This document shows, piece after piece, positions 26,881 through 35,927 of a stretch of DNA of 64,000 nt. The position numbers and the translations under genes were made by a program. The DNA is from Cumulibacter soli. GTDB taxonomy: Bacteria > Actinomycetota > Actinomycetes > Mycobacteriales > Antricoccaceae. Every line of letters begins with the position of its first letter. The first letter of the stretch is position 1. The notes beneath the pieces are model-generated. The model ran no database searches. It saw nothing but the letters and a program-made list of their open reading frames with translations, and was not told the origin of the DNA. The stretch lies in the NCBI RefSeq assembly GCF_004382795.1, contig NZ_SMSG01000003.1, positions 1 to 64,000 on the forward strand, read 5' to 3'.

Positions 26881-27660
26881 ATGGGTGAGTTCGTCAGGCT
26901 CGAGATCGCTGACGGTATCGGCACCATCCGACTGGATCGGCCGAAGATGAACGCGTTGAGCCGCCAGGTTCAGGAAGAGATCCGCGAGTGCGCGATCGAA
27001 GCCTCGCGCAACGACGACGTCAAGGCCGTCATCGTGTACGGCGGGGAGAAGGTGTTCGCAGCTGGCGCGGACATCAAGGAAATGGAACAGATGAGCTACC
27101 AGGAGATGTCCGTGCAGGCGCACGAGCTCCAGGCCTGTTTCGCTGCCGTAGCGCAGATTCCGAAGCCGACGGTTGCCGCCGTGACCGGGTACGCCCTCGG
27201 TGGCGGAATGGAACTCGCGATGTGCTGTGACATCCGGATCCTCGCTGAGGACGCCAAGGTCGGCCAGCCGGAAATTCTGCTCGGCATCATCCCCGGTGGC
27301 GGCGGCACACAGCGGCTCGCTCGCCTGGTCGGTCCGGCGAAAGCCAAGGACATCATCTACACCGGTCGCTTCGTCGATGCCGACGAGGCGATGCGTGTTG
27401 GTCTGGCCGACAAGGTTGTACCTGCGGCCGATGTCTACACCGCCGCGCAGCAGTGGGCCGGTCAGTTCTCCGGGGGCGCTTCGCTGGCGCTCCGCGCGAT
27501 CAAGGCGGCCGTCGATGATGGCTTGAATGGCGACCTGGCCACGGGGTTGAAACTGGAGAGCAACCTGTTCGCCGCGCTCTTCGCGACCGAGGATCGGGCG
27601 ATCGGGATGAAGTCGTTCGTGGAGAACGGTCCGGGTAAGGCGCAGTTCACAGGCAACTAG
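26881..27660 (+). CDS. enoyl-CoA hydratase (crotonase family)
   Basis: Hydrates 2-enoyl-CoA to 3-hydroxyacyl-CoA; with the hydroxybutyryl-CoA dehydrogenase and Ccr it could supply crotonyl-CoA. Crotonase fold, 259 aa, with both catalytic glutamates, E111 (ALGGGMELAM) and E131 (GQPEILLGIIPGGGGTQRL), 20 residues apart as in rat mitochondrial hydratase. Oxyanion-hole region KVFAAGADIKEM. Start: ATG at 26881 with AAGGAG upstream. A strong terminator follows. Confidence 0.93.
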   Translation: MGEFVRLEIADGIGTIRLDRPKMNALSRQVQEEIRECAIEASRNDDVKAVIVYGGEKVFAAGADIKEMEQMSYQEMSVQAHELQACFAAVAQIPKPTVAAVTGYALGGGMELAMCCDIRILAEDAKVGQPEILLGIIPGGGGTQRLARLVGPAKAKDIIYTGRFVDADEAMRVGLADKVVPAADVYTAAQQWAGQFSGGASLALRAIKAAVDDGLNGDLATGLKLESNLFAALFATEDRAIGMKSFVENGPGKAQFTGN

Positions 27661-27680
27661 TCATCCTCGGATGACGTACG

Positions 27681-27714
27681 ACGAAGGCCGGTCCATCACT
27701 GGACCGGCCTTCGT
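27681..27714. terminator. strong intrinsic terminator after enoyl-CoA hydratase
   Basis: A perfect 15-bp GC-rich stem (27681-27695 with 27700-27714) with loop TCAC, followed by TTCGTT. It sits between convergent genes and may serve both. Confidence 0.85.
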
Positions 27715-27746
27715 TTCGTTGAAGCCGCTCTTTTACGTATGAGGAT

Positions 27747-28574
27747 CTAGCCGCAGCACCCGCCGCCGCAGCACCCACCGCCACCGCCGCCGGGCTGCTC
27801 GTCCGCTTGGGCGGCGACCTGCTGGAGCACCATCAGCAACGTCGAGACGTCCTGCGCTCCGGAGATGCCCCAACGGGAGGCGAAGACGTACGTCGGGACC
27901 GAGGTGATCCCAGCGCCGCGTGCGGCGTCCTGCTGCTCGAGGACGACGTCGATGCCGGCGTCGGAGGAGAGGTACTCCTCGACCTTGACCTCAAGACCAG
28001 CCTCGTCGCACAGTTTCTGCAGGACGTCGTCCGCGCCGATGTTTTCGCCGCAGGTGAAATGAGCAGCCATTAACCGCTCCATCAGATCCGATTGCACGGC
28101 GAGGTCCCGCTCACCGGCGAGGGCGAGCACCCGGTGGGCCGCGAGAGTGTTCACGCTCAACGCACCGTCAAAATCGAACTCCAGGTCGTCGGTCGCCGCG
28201 ATCTGAGCGATATGCGCCATTGACTCGGCCGCCTGCTGCTCGCCGCCGAACTTCTGCGCCATCGCCGGCATGAGCTCACATGCTTCAGTCGATGCCTGGG
28301 GATCGAGTTGGAACGGCATATAGCGGATGCGTACCTGGCCGCCAGCATCGGCGAAGGCCTGCGCGGCAGCGTCGAGGCGACGTTTACCGATGTAGCACCA
28401 CGGGCACACCACGTCGGCGTAGACATGTACGTCGACCGGTGCGGCCGTCGATAGATCAACAGGCGCGGGTGCGGGGGAGCACACCCCGCCGCAGCCTCCG
28501 GCGCCGCAGCCACATCCGCCGTGGGATTCCGAGTCGAGCTCGGACTGGTTCTGGGAGTCAACGGTGCTAGTCAC
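27747..28574 (-). CDS. DsbA/FrnE-family oxidoreductase with Cys-rich tails
   Basis: Thioredoxin-fold disulphide oxidoreductase of the FrnE-like branch of the DsbA family; a cytoplasmic location is inferred because no signal peptide is seen. The core (about 46-255) carries CPWC (57-60), FxxxA-type helices and the cis-Pro segment ITSVPTYVF. Both ends are unusual: an N-terminal Gly/Cys segment with C21, C23, C28 and C32, and a C-terminal poly-Gly tail ending in CC...CC (C268, C269, C273, C274). These suggest metal binding or redox storage. Start: GTG at 28574; GGGGC lies close upstream and a stronger AAGGAG further away, so the start is not certain. Confidence 0.82.
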   Translation of the reverse strand: MTSTVDSQNQSELDSESHGGCGCGAGGCGGVCSPAPAPVDLSTAAPVDVHVYADVVCPWCYIGKRRLDAAAQAFADAGGQVRIRYMPFQLDPQASTEACELMPAMAQKFGGEQQAAESMAHIAQIAATDDLEFDFDGALSVNTLAAHRVLALAGERDLAVQSDLMERLMAAHFTCGENIGADDVLQKLCDEAGLEVKVEEYLSSDAGIDVVLEQQDAARGAGITSVPTYVFASRWGISGAQDVSTLLMVLQQVAAQADEQPGGGGGGCCGGGCCG

Positions 28575-28601
28575 GCGCCCCAGACTACGCGCTCCTTACA
28601 A

Positions 28602-28643
28602 CGAAGCGGCGCCCCAGGTCGACTGACCTGGGGCGCCGCTTCG
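28602..28643 (-). terminator. terminator of the qcr operon
   Basis: A perfect 19-bp stem (28602-28620 with 28625-28643), loop GACT, ten bases past the qcrB stop. Read on the minus strand the tail is TTGTAAG, a weak T-tract. Confidence 0.8.
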
Positions 28644-28652
28644 AGGTGAGGA

Positions 28653-30266
28653 CTAGTGCGTCTTCGCCTCGTCGTCGTCGTACTCGATTCCACGTTCGGC
28701 CAAACCCTCGGGAGTCGGGGGGACCGGTGGGGTCTCGATCGGGCGGAAGAAACCACGCATACCGCGTCCGGCGCCGCCGACCTTGTTCATCTTCTTCGGC
28801 ACTGCTGCGCCGCCGTAGGTGAGGTGGGTGTGCCCGTGCTCATCCGTCTCACCGAGCGGCTGGTGCCGTTCGAAGTACGCACCGTGCGGAGCGCGAACTA
28901 GGATGCCCGTTTCGATGCCGTGCTCGAGCACCTCGCGGTCGTGTTGCTGCAGCCCCAGACAGATCCGGTAAGTCACCCAGTAGGCGATTGGCGGCACGAT
29001 CAGGAAGGCGATACGTCCAGCCCACGTCATCGCGTTCAGCGAGATGTCGAACTTCTCGGCGATCACGTCGTTACCGCCCGAAATCGACAGTACGAGGTAG
29101 AACGAGATCGCCATGGCGCCCAACGCCGTACGCACCGGAACGTCGCGGGGACGCTGCAGCAGGTTGTGCGATGCGTTGTCGCCGGTGAGTTTTCGTTCGA
29201 TCATCGGATACAGAATGAACCCAATGATGATCGGCGCCAGCATATTGATCGCCAGGAAGATCTCCGGGATCGTAATGCCCCAGAATCTGAGCTCCCACGG
29301 CGGGAACAGACGCGCCATACCTTCGGACCAGAGCATGTACCAGTCAGGCTGCGAACCGGAGGAGATCTGCGAGGGGTTGTACGGTCCGAGCATCCACACG
29401 GCGTTGATCTGCACCAGACCACCAAGCGCGGTAATTACGCCGAAGGTCAGCATCGCCAGGGCGCCGCCCTTGGCCATGAAGATCGGGTAGAAGCGATGCC
29501 CGACGACATTCTGTTCGGTCGCCTTCGCCCCGGGCCATTGAGTGTGCTTCTGCTTGAACACCAGCAACAGGTGCGCACCGATGAGGGCAATCATGATGCC
29601 CGGTAGTAGCAGCACGTGCAGGATGTAGAACCTGCCGATGATCAGCTGACCGGGGAACTCCCCACCAAACAACGCGTAGTGAATGAAGGTTCCCAGGAAC
29701 GGAATCGACATGATCACGCCGGAGGTGATGCGAAGCCCGGTACCCGACAGCAGGTCGTCCGGCAGCGAGTAGCCCATGAAGCCCTCGGCGATACCCAGGA
29801 AGACCAGGACGACACCGATCAGCCAGTTGGTCTCGCGTGGCTTACGGAACGCGCCGGTGAAGAACACGCGCAGCAGGTGCACCAGGATCGACGCCATGAA
29901 CAGCAGCGCCGCCCAGTGGTGCATCTGCCGAATCAGCAGACCACCACGGACATCGAAGCTGATGTTCAGCGTTGACTCGTACGCCGCCGAAATCGGAATG
30001 CCCTGCAGCGGCACGTACGAGCCGTTGTAGATGACTTCTTTCATCGAGGCATCGAAGAAGAGCGTCAGGTAGGTGCCGGTCAACAGCAGCATGATGAACG
30101 AGTACAACGCGATCTCGCCCAGCATGAAGGACCAGTGGTCCGGGAACACCTTGTTCAGCATGCGGCGCGTGGGCGCCGCCATTGTCATCCGGTCGTCGAT
30201 CTCACCAGCGACTACGGCGGCCTTGTTGGCCGGACGCCGGGCGGTGGTGGTGGCGTTACTCGGCAT
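28653..30266 (-). CDS. qcrB: cytochrome bc1 complex cytochrome b subunit QcrB
   Basis: Membrane di-haem cytochrome b of the menaquinol:cytochrome c oxidoreductase; it oxidises menaquinol and feeds the aa3 oxidase supercomplex in actinobacteria. The 537-aa protein has the N-terminal b-type domain with haem-ligand regions [23 protein letters not shown] and FYILHVLLL...[15 protein letters not shown], plus a Qo-site region with QPDWYMLW and PPWELRF. The actinobacterial C-terminal extension (from about 420) ends in an acidic tail. It overlaps qcrA by 11 bases and is the last gene of the leftward operon. Confidence 0.96.
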   Translation of the reverse strand: MPSNATTTARRPANKAAVVAGEIDDRMTMAAPTRRMLNKVFPDHWSFMLGEIALYSFIMLLLTGTYLTLFFDASMKEVIYNGSYVPLQGIPISAAYESTLNISFDVRGGLLIRQMHHWAALLFMASILVHLLRVFFTGAFRKPRETNWLIGVVLVFLGIAEGFMGYSLPDDLLSGTGLRITSGVIMSIPFLGTFIHYALFGGEFPGQLIIGRFYILHVLLLPGIMIALIGAHLLLVFKQKHTQWPGAKATEQNVVGHRFYPIFMAKGGALAMLTFGVITALGGLVQINAVWMLGPYNPSQISSGSQPDWYMLWSEGMARLFPPWELRFWGITIPEIFLAINMLAPIIIGFILYPMIERKLTGDNASHNLLQRPRDVPVRTALGAMAISFYLVLSISGGNDVIAEKFDISLNAMTWAGRIAFLIVPPIAYWVTYRICLGLQQHDREVLEHGIETGILVRAPHGAYFERHQPLGETDEHGHTHLTYGGAAVPKKMNKVGGAGRGMRGFFRPIETPPVPPTPEGLAERGIEYDDDEAKTH

Positions 30267-31446
30267 TCTTGGTCACTCCTCGCTGACGGTCCCAGAACGC
30301 CGGGCCGACCGGCTCGCGGAAGTCGCTGCGTGCGACGAAGTAGCCCTCGTCATCGACATCGATTGGCAGCGCGGGAAGCGAGCGGGTAGCCGGACCGAAG
30401 ACCGGTTTGGCGTCGTCGACGATCTGGAACTGGCTCTGGTGGCACGGGCAGAGGATGCGGCCTGTCTCACGCTCGTACAGCGAGACCGGGCATCCGAGGT
30501 GCGTACAGATCTTCGAGTACGCGACGTACTCGTTCCAGCGGGCGGGCCCGCCCCAGTCCTCGCGCTCGTTCATCGGCCGGGCCTGGAACTTCTCGGCCTG
30601 GTCATGATGCATGCGGATCAGCATCGTGGGGGTGTCGGACTGATGAGCCAGTCCTTCGGTGTACGGGTACACCGTCTCCAACGAACCTGGCTCCATATCG
30701 CCGGGGCGAACCGGGGTGCCATTAGCGCGAAGTAGGCGAGTGCCCTTCTTCCAGGCCGTGTGGAACAGAGCGTCGTCGCGGTACGGGTTATTGATCAAGC
30801 CGCCGAGCGGAATGATCGTGGCGAGTCCGAGAACACCGCCGGCGCCCAATAGCGAGCGACGCAGCAACTTGCGGCGGTCGATTCCGAGGCCTTGTGCACC
30901 CTTGACCAGCGTGGCGCCGGTGGCCTGCCGCTCGATCTCCGGTGACGCGCCCTCGTGGCGCTCCTGAATGGTGACCTCGTGCGGCATCAGTTTCTTTGCC
31001 CAGATCACCATGCCTGCGCCGAGTAGCAGCAGCGCTCCGCCGAGAGTGATGCCGAGCAGCGGCGTGTACCAGAGTGCGGCGCTGCTCTCGGTGGGAGCAA
31101 CGTCATTCACCCGCCACGGCCAGAACAGGAAGATGGCGACGAAGGCGAGCCCGAAGATCGCCGCGAGGGTGAAGCACAGCGCGACCTGACGTTCAGCGCG
31201 CTTCTCGCCCCGGCTGCCCGGGGGGAACATGTACTCCTGCGAGAGGACCTGCACACCGTCGATGGCGCCGCCGAGTTCGGCTAGCTCGTCCGTCGACATC
31301 GCGGCCAACTCTTCGTCGGTCACCGATACCTTCTGCTTGGACGCCGCATAACGTGCCGCGATGCTCGCTGGCGAACCGTCGCGGGCCGGTTCCTGCTCGG
31401 GGACACCACCCGAATCTTCTGCCGGCGGTTGATTGAACCCGCTCAT
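30256..31446 (-). CDS. qcrA: cytochrome bc1 complex Rieske iron-sulphur subunit QcrA
   Basis: Carries the 2Fe-2S cluster that takes electrons from menaquinol to the QcrC haems. In 396 aa: a cytoplasmic N-terminus, membrane helices near 85-105, 120-145 and 205-225 (the last after a twin-arginine-like [11 protein letters not shown]), then the Rieske domain. Cluster ligands: C314 and H316 (CTHLGC) and C333 and H336 (CPCHQSQF), with the C319-C335 disulphide. The start overlaps the qcrC stop (ATGA). Confidence 0.96.
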   Translation of the reverse strand: MSGFNQPPAEDSGGVPEQEPARDGSPASIAARYAASKQKVSVTDEELAAMSTDELAELGGAIDGVQVLSQEYMFPPGSRGEKRAERQVALCFTLAAIFGLAFVAIFLFWPWRVNDVAPTESSAALWYTPLLGITLGGALLLLGAGMVIWAKKLMPHEVTIQERHEGASPEIERQATGATLVKGAQGLGIDRRKLLRRSLLGAGGVLGLATIIPLGGLINNPYRDDALFHTAWKKGTRLLRANGTPVRPGDMEPGSLETVYPYTEGLAHQSDTPTMLIRMHHDQAEKFQARPMNEREDWGGPARWNEYVAYSKICTHLGCPVSLYERETGRILCPCHQSQFQIVDDAKPVFGPATRSLPALPIDVDDEGYFVARSDFREPVGPAFWDRQRGVTKNAE

Positions 31447-32270
31447 GACTTACCTGCAATCCAAATTGTTCCAACGATCAGCACAGCGAGCCCGCCCAGC
31501 CAGATGACCAGGCCCTCGGGGATGGGGCCAGTGCGGCCGATCGGGTGGCCACCAGGATTGTGGTTCTGCTGGAGCATGTCGACGTACGCGATGATGTCTT
31601 TCTTCTCTTCGTCCGTCAGTTGGTTCGGGCCGAAGATCGGCATGTTCTGCGGGCCGGTCAGCATGGCCGTGTAGATCTGGGTCGGCGATGCGTTCATCAG
31701 GTCCGGAGCGTGCTTACCAGAAGACAGCGCTCCGCCCTGCCCCGTGAAGCTGTGGCACGAGGAGCAATTGAGCCGGAAGAGCTCGCCGCCCTCGGCGAGG
31801 TCGGCTTGTGCGAGATCCTCATCGGTGACCTCAGGGATCTCCGGTCCGCCGAACTGACCGATGTAGGCGGCCAGCGCTAACGTCTGCTCGTGGTCGTACA
31901 TGACCTGCTTGGCCGGGGCCTGAGCATTCTGCTGCGCCATCGGCATGCGGCCGGTGGACACCTGGAAGTACACGGAGGCCTCGCCGACGCCGATCAGCGC
32001 CGGACCGCGGTCCTCGACGCCCTCAAGGTTGGCGCCGTGGCAGGTGATGCAGGACTTGTCGTAGATGTCCTGACCGAGCGCGATGGCGTCGGCGCTGCCG
32101 GCCGCAGACTCTTCCTCGGCTTGGGCTCCCGGCGTGGCCATGGAGTACATGGTGCCGACGAGAGCCAGGGCGCCGGCCAGAGCGCCAGCGCGACGCGCGA
32201 ATCCCTTGCGCTTCGCGCGGGTCTTCGCGGCCTTGTTCTCAGGCGGCGAGGGCTGCGAACTGGCACTCAT
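31443..32270 (-). CDS. qcrC: cytochrome bc1 complex di-haem cytochrome c subunit QcrC
   Basis: Di-haem cytochrome c that in actinobacteria passes electrons directly to the aa3 oxidase without a soluble cytochrome c. In 275 aa: an N-terminal signal/anchor (GALAGALALVGTMYSM), two CXXCH haem sites (CITCH and CSSCH, each in its own domain), axial Met candidates, and a C-terminal membrane helix (GLVIWLGGLAVLIVGTIWIAG). First gene of qcrC-qcrA-qcrB, 75 bases after ctaE. Confidence 0.96.
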   Translation of the reverse strand: MSASSQPSPPENKAAKTRAKRKGFARRAGALAGALALVGTMYSMATPGAQAEEESAAGSADAIALGQDIYDKSCITCHGANLEGVEDRGPALIGVGEASVYFQVSTGRMPMAQQNAQAPAKQVMYDHEQTLALAAYIGQFGGPEIPEVTDEDLAQADLAEGGELFRLNCSSCHSFTGQGGALSSGKHAPDLMNASPTQIYTAMLTGPQNMPIFGPNQLTDEEKKDIIAYVDMLQQNHNPGGHPIGRTGPIPEGLVIWLGGLAVLIVGTIWIAGKS

Positions 32271-32345
32271 GATCGGTTCACCTTGTCTCCGGTCGTGGTC
32301 GTGGGTGCAGGGGATGAAAGTGGTTGTTCGTTGGTCACGGGCGGC

Positions 32346-32963
32346 CTACACCCAGGTCATGATGTAGATCACGAAGAAGAGGCCGATCCAGACCACATCG
32401 ACGAAGTGCCAGTAATACGAGACGACGATTGCTGAGGTGGCTTGTGCCGGGGTGAATCGGCCCATCGTGGACTTGATCAACACGATGATGAACGCGATCA
32501 AACCGCCGAGGACGTGCAACCCGTGGAAGCCGGTAGTCATATAGAAGACGGACCCGTACACACTCGACGAGATCGTGGTGTCGTGCTCGGTCACCAGTAC
32601 GTAGAACTCGTAAGCCTGTCCGACGATGAAGATCAGACCGAGCAAGAACGACAGTGCGTACCAGCGACGTAACCCGAACACGTCGCCGCGTTCAGCGGCG
32701 AACACGCCCAACTGGCAGGTGATCGACGACGACACCAGGATGATCGTGAAGATCAGCGCGTATATGTGGTTCAAATGGGTGGGGTGCGGCGGCCAGCCGT
32801 CCTCGGCACCCGTTACCGCCTTCGCCGTGAAATACATGGCGAACAAGCCGGCGAAAAACATGAGCTCACTGCTGAGCCACACGATGGTCCCAACGCTGAC
32901 CATGTTCGGTCGCGATAGCGAATGGACCTTCTCTGACCTAAAGGCATCGGTTGCTGTCGTCAC
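32346..32963 (-). CDS. ctaE: cytochrome c oxidase subunit III CtaE
   Basis: Subunit III of the aa3-type oxidase; five membrane helices in about 205 aa. Characteristic segments: [33 protein letters not shown] and [19 protein letters not shown] chose GTG at 32963 ([16 protein letters not shown]), which matches the family N-terminus in length; a longer frame to 33035 would run into the divergent promoter. Followed by the qcr genes on the same strand, the standard actinobacterial order. Confidence 0.93.
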   Translation of the reverse strand: MTTATDAFRSEKVHSLSRPNMVSVGTIVWLSSELMFFAGLFAMYFTAKAVTGAEDGWPPHPTHLNHIYALIFTIILVSSSITCQLGVFAAERGDVFGLRRWYALSFLLGLIFIVGQAYEFYVLVTEHDTTISSSVYGSVFYMTTGFHGLHVLGGLIAFIIVLIKSTMGRFTPAQATSAIVVSYYWHFVDVVWIGLFFVIYIMTWV

Positions 32964-33048
32964 GGCGGTAATTATGGCCCCTTCCGTTCGCTCTATGTGA
33001 ACCGGGTAGGCGTTTCGCGAACTATATTTCGGCATACCCTCAGAAACT

Positions 33049-33993
33049 GTGCGTTACCTGCTCGCTGTGGGGGTCGACCCCAGCACCGTCCCGCCATTTA
33101 CCTTCGCCACCATCTTCACCCAACCGGCGGTCGACCCGCTATTGCTGACAGGTGTTGTTCTGGCTGGCGCGCTCTACCTATGGGGCGTCGCGCGGTTGCG
33201 TCGTGGTGGTGTGCGGTGGCCGGTCGGACGTACGTGGGCGTTCCTGCTCGGCGGCTTGGGGTCGCTGTCGTTCGTCACGATGTCCGGGATCGGCGCGTAC
33301 GACGAGACCCTGTTCAGCGTGCACATGGTGCAGCACATGACGCTGGCGATGGTGACGCCGATCTTCCTCGCGCTCGGGGCGCCGGTCACGCTAGCGCTGC
33401 GCGCGCTGCCGATAGGCGGTCGCAAGCGGCTGAACGCGGTACTGCATTGGAAAATCTCCAAGTTCTTCATGTTCCCGCTGGTGGGCTTCGTGATCTTCAT
33501 CGCCAGCCCATGGGTGCTGTACTTCAGCGGTTGGTACGAGGCCTCGATCGAGAATGTCTGGCTGCACGAGTTGATGCACGTGCACTTCCTGCTGTCCGGC
33601 GCCGTTTTCTTCTGGCCGTTGATCGGGCTCGACCCGGTGCCCGGCCGGGTGAGTCACCCGATGCGCGCGCTACTACTGGTCGCGACGTTGCCGTTTCATG
33701 CCTTCTTAGGGCTGACGATCATGCAGTCGACCGAGTTGCTGGCCGGCGATTACTACGAATCGCTGAACCTGGCGTGGAGTGACCCCTTCTCCGAACAGCG
33801 GGTCGGGGGCGGACTGCTGTGGTCTTCCGGAGAGTTCGTGGGGCTGCTGATGCTCGGCGTTGCGCTGTATCAGTGGATGAAAGCCTCGGAACGCGAAGCA
33901 GCTCGGGTTGATCGGCAGCTGGATCGCGCGGAGCAAGCCGCCCGTCGGTCCGCGAGGGCGACCGACGCCGACGCGTCGCGCCCCGGCGAGTAA
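33049..33993 (+). CDS. CtaG-like cytochrome c oxidase assembly protein
   Basis: Polytopic membrane protein of 314 aa related to the caa3_CtaG family, implicated in copper delivery and assembly of haem-copper oxidases. About seven helices are visible, with conserved His segments in them: [23 protein letters not shown] and [11 protein letters not shown]. Cytoplasmic C-terminal tail rich in Arg/Ala/Asp. GTG start, divergent from ctaE, which fits a role with the oxidase. Confidence 0.85.
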   Translation: MRYLLAVGVDPSTVPPFTFATIFTQPAVDPLLLTGVVLAGALYLWGVARLRRGGVRWPVGRTWAFLLGGLGSLSFVTMSGIGAYDETLFSVHMVQHMTLAMVTPIFLALGAPVTLALRALPIGGRKRLNAVLHWKISKFFMFPLVGFVIFIASPWVLYFSGWYEASIENVWLHELMHVHFLLSGAVFFWPLIGLDPVPGRVSHPMRALLLVATLPFHAFLGLTIMQSTELLAGDYYESLNLAWSDPFSEQRVGGGLLWSSGEFVGLLMLGVALYQWMKASEREAARVDRQLDRAEQAARRSARATDADASRPGE

Positions 33994-34008
33994 CCTAAGC
34001 CCGAGCCC

Positions 34009-34024
34009 GCCGAGCCGACTCGGC
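34009..34024 (+). terminator. small hairpin after the CtaG-like gene
   Basis: A perfect 6-bp stem with a CCGA loop lies 15 bases after the stop. It has no T-tract and could be a weak terminator. Confidence 0.3.
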
Positions 34025-34062
34025 AGAAATGCCACTGTCGTACTACCACGGAGACCAGCACG

Positions 34063-34500
34063 ATGACCCACGCCGATCACCCCGACGCTGCCGAGCAGGT
34101 ACACACCGTTCTGGTGTACAGCCCGATCATCGAGCGCCGCGACGCAGTCCGCACCGCTATCGGACGTCGCCCGGCCAAGGACGTCGGCCGGATTGAATGG
34201 ATCGACTGCTCGACGTACGACGAGGTGATCGAGAACGTCGATCGCGGGGGAATCGCGCTGGCGATCCTGGACGGCGAGGCGCAGCCTACCGGCGGAATGG
34301 GCCTGGCTCGGCAGATGAAGTACGAGCTTGAGGATTGCCCGTCCGCGCTTGTCGTTGTGGCCCGTGAGGCCGACCGTTGGCTGGCCACATGGGCGCTGGC
34401 CGATGCGGTCCTGGTGTACCCGGTTGATCCGCTGACAGCCGGCGAGGTTGTCGCAGAGCAACTGCGGAACCGGACTGCCGGCGTGCCTGTCCTGCGATGA
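34063..34500 (+). CDS. receiver-like domain protein, degenerate
   Basis: A 145-aa protein with the alternating beta/alpha look of a response-regulator receiver domain. An Asp (D70, ALAILDGEAQPTGGMGLAR) sits where the phospho-acceptor would be. The N-terminal acidic pair is missing (VLVYSPIIERR), and the conserved Lys near the C-terminus is replaced (VLVYPVDPL), so normal phosphorylation is unlikely. No output domain. It overlaps trpD by ATGA, a link I recall in other Actinobacteria. Function unknown. Confidence 0.7.
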   Translation: MTHADHPDAAEQVHTVLVYSPIIERRDAVRTAIGRRPAKDVGRIEWIDCSTYDEVIENVDRGGIALAILDGEAQPTGGMGLARQMKYELEDCPSALVVVAREADRWLATWALADAVLVYPVDPLTAGEVVAEQLRNRTAGVPVLR

Positions 34501-35546
34501 GCGCGCAGCACACCTGGCCGTCTGTGCTGGGGGCACTGCTGGGCGATCGCGGCGTGTCCCGCGAGGCAGCAGCGTGGGCGATGAACGAGATCATGGCCGG
34601 CGCGGCGACGAACGCGCAGACGGCCGGATTCGCGGTAGCGTTGCGCGCTGCCGGCGAAACGCCGGAGGTCGTGGCTGGCATGGTGGACACGATGCTTCAG
34701 AACGCGGCCGACGCGAGCGCGCCGGCGGGCTGCGTGGACATCGTCGGTACCGGCGGCGATCAAGCCCATACGGTAAATATCTCCACTATGTCGGCGATCG
34801 TCTCCGCCGGTGCGGGGGTTCAGGTTGCCAAACATGGTGGGCGTGCGGCGAGTTCGGCATGCGGTGCGGCCGACGTTCTCGAGGAACTCGGGGTCAAACT
34901 CGGCCTCGACGGCGACGGTGTGGCGCGGTGCATCAACGAAGTCGGGATCGGCTTCTTCTTCGCGCCCAATTTTCATTCCGGAATGCGTTACGCCGGGCCG
35001 GCTCGCAAGGAGCTCGGCATTCCGACCGTCTTCAACTTCCTCGGGCCGCTGTCGAATCCGGCGCGACCGAGTGCCATGGCCGTTGGCTGCGCAGATGAGC
35101 GGATGGCGCCGATCATGGCCGACGTGATGCGGATGCGTGGCGTCTCGGCGCTCGTATTCCGCGGCGATGACGGCCTGGACGAACTGACCACGACCACGAC
35201 CTCGCGGGTATGGGTGGTACCAGCCGATGGCTCGCCGGTGCAACAACAGCAACTCGATCCGGCGTCACTGGGTATCGGAGCGGCCCAACCCGAAGATCTG
35301 CGCGGCGGACCACCCGAGTTCAACGCTCAGGTGGTGCGCGATCTGCTCAATGGGGCGACCGGCCCGGTGCGTGAGGCGGTTGTGCTGAACTCGGCCGCGG
35401 CCATCATCGCGCACGACGGCGTACCGGCGTCCGCGGTCGAGGTGCAAGCGGCGTTCCCGGAGGCGCTGCGCCGTGCGAGTGAGGCGATCGACTCAGGAGC
35501 TGCTGCCAGTGTGCTTGAGCGGTGGATTGCCGTCAGCAACGCATAG
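34497..35546 (+). CDS. trpD: anthranilate phosphoribosyltransferase
   Basis: Second step of tryptophan synthesis: anthranilate plus PRPP to phosphoribosylanthranilate. The 349-aa protein shows GTGGD (84-88), NISTMSA, KHGGRAASS (from 112), FAPNFHSGMRYAGPARKELGIPTVFNFLGPLSNP and DGLDELTTT, all family hallmarks. It is not beside the other trp genes, the usual actinobacterial situation next to the bc1/oxidase genes. Start overlaps the receiver-like gene. Confidence 0.96.
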   Translation: MSAQHTWPSVLGALLGDRGVSREAAAWAMNEIMAGAATNAQTAGFAVALRAAGETPEVVAGMVDTMLQNAADASAPAGCVDIVGTGGDQAHTVNISTMSAIVSAGAGVQVAKHGGRAASSACGAADVLEELGVKLGLDGDGVARCINEVGIGFFFAPNFHSGMRYAGPARKELGIPTVFNFLGPLSNPARPSAMAVGCADERMAPIMADVMRMRGVSALVFRGDDGLDELTTTTTSRVWVVPADGSPVQQQQLDPASLGIGAAQPEDLRGGPPEFNAQVVRDLLNGATGPVREAVVLNSAAAIIAHDGVPASAVEVQAAFPEALRRASEAIDSGAAASVLERWIAVSNA

Positions 35547-35563
35547 CGCCATCGTTCACGACC

Positions 35564-35581
35564 GCCAGGGTTCGCCCCGGC
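35564..35581. terminator. TTCG-loop hairpin between trpD and the AsnC-like gene
   Basis: A 7-bp stem with one mismatch closed by a TTCG loop, located between convergent genes. Candidate for shared termination. Confidence 0.4.
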
Positions 35582-35594
35582 AGGGTGCGTGGCG

Positions 35595-35870
35595 TTAGAG
35601 GCCGATGCTGAAGGTGGACTCCAGATCGTGCTGGGAGAACGCCTGGAAGGCGATGTGGGTGTCGGTATCGATGACCCCCTCGGTCTTATTGATCCGACCT
35701 GAGACCACGCTGGCGATCTCGTCGAACTCGCGCACTCGCACGATGGCGATCATGTCGATATTGCCGGCGACCGAGTACACCTCGCTCACGCCCTCGATAT
35801 CGGCGAGGCGCTGTGCCGTCTCGGGGATCGCGTTGGTGGCGGCGGTGATCATAACGATCGCGGTGAGCAC
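35595..35870 (-). CDS. stand-alone Lrp/AsnC ligand-binding (RAM) domain protein
   Basis: A 91-aa protein containing only the alpha/beta ligand-binding domain of Lrp/AsnC regulators (VLTAIVMITAATNAIPETAQRLADIEGVSEVYSVAGNIDMIAIVRV...), without a DNA-binding helix-turn-helix. Such domains bind amino acids and form oligomers. Start: GTG at 35870 with GAGGAG upstream; a longer frame to 35903 lacks support. Its lying beside trpD could hint at amino-acid sensing, but that is inference. Confidence 0.85.
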   Translation of the reverse strand: MLTAIVMITAATNAIPETAQRLADIEGVSEVYSVAGNIDMIAIVRVREFDEIASVVSGRINKTEGVIDTDTHIAFQAFSQHDLESTFSIGL

Positions 35871-35927
35871 CGGAATCTCCTCGCTGTCGGTGGTTGTCCC
35901 CAAATCGTAGCGCTCGGTCGGCGTCGC

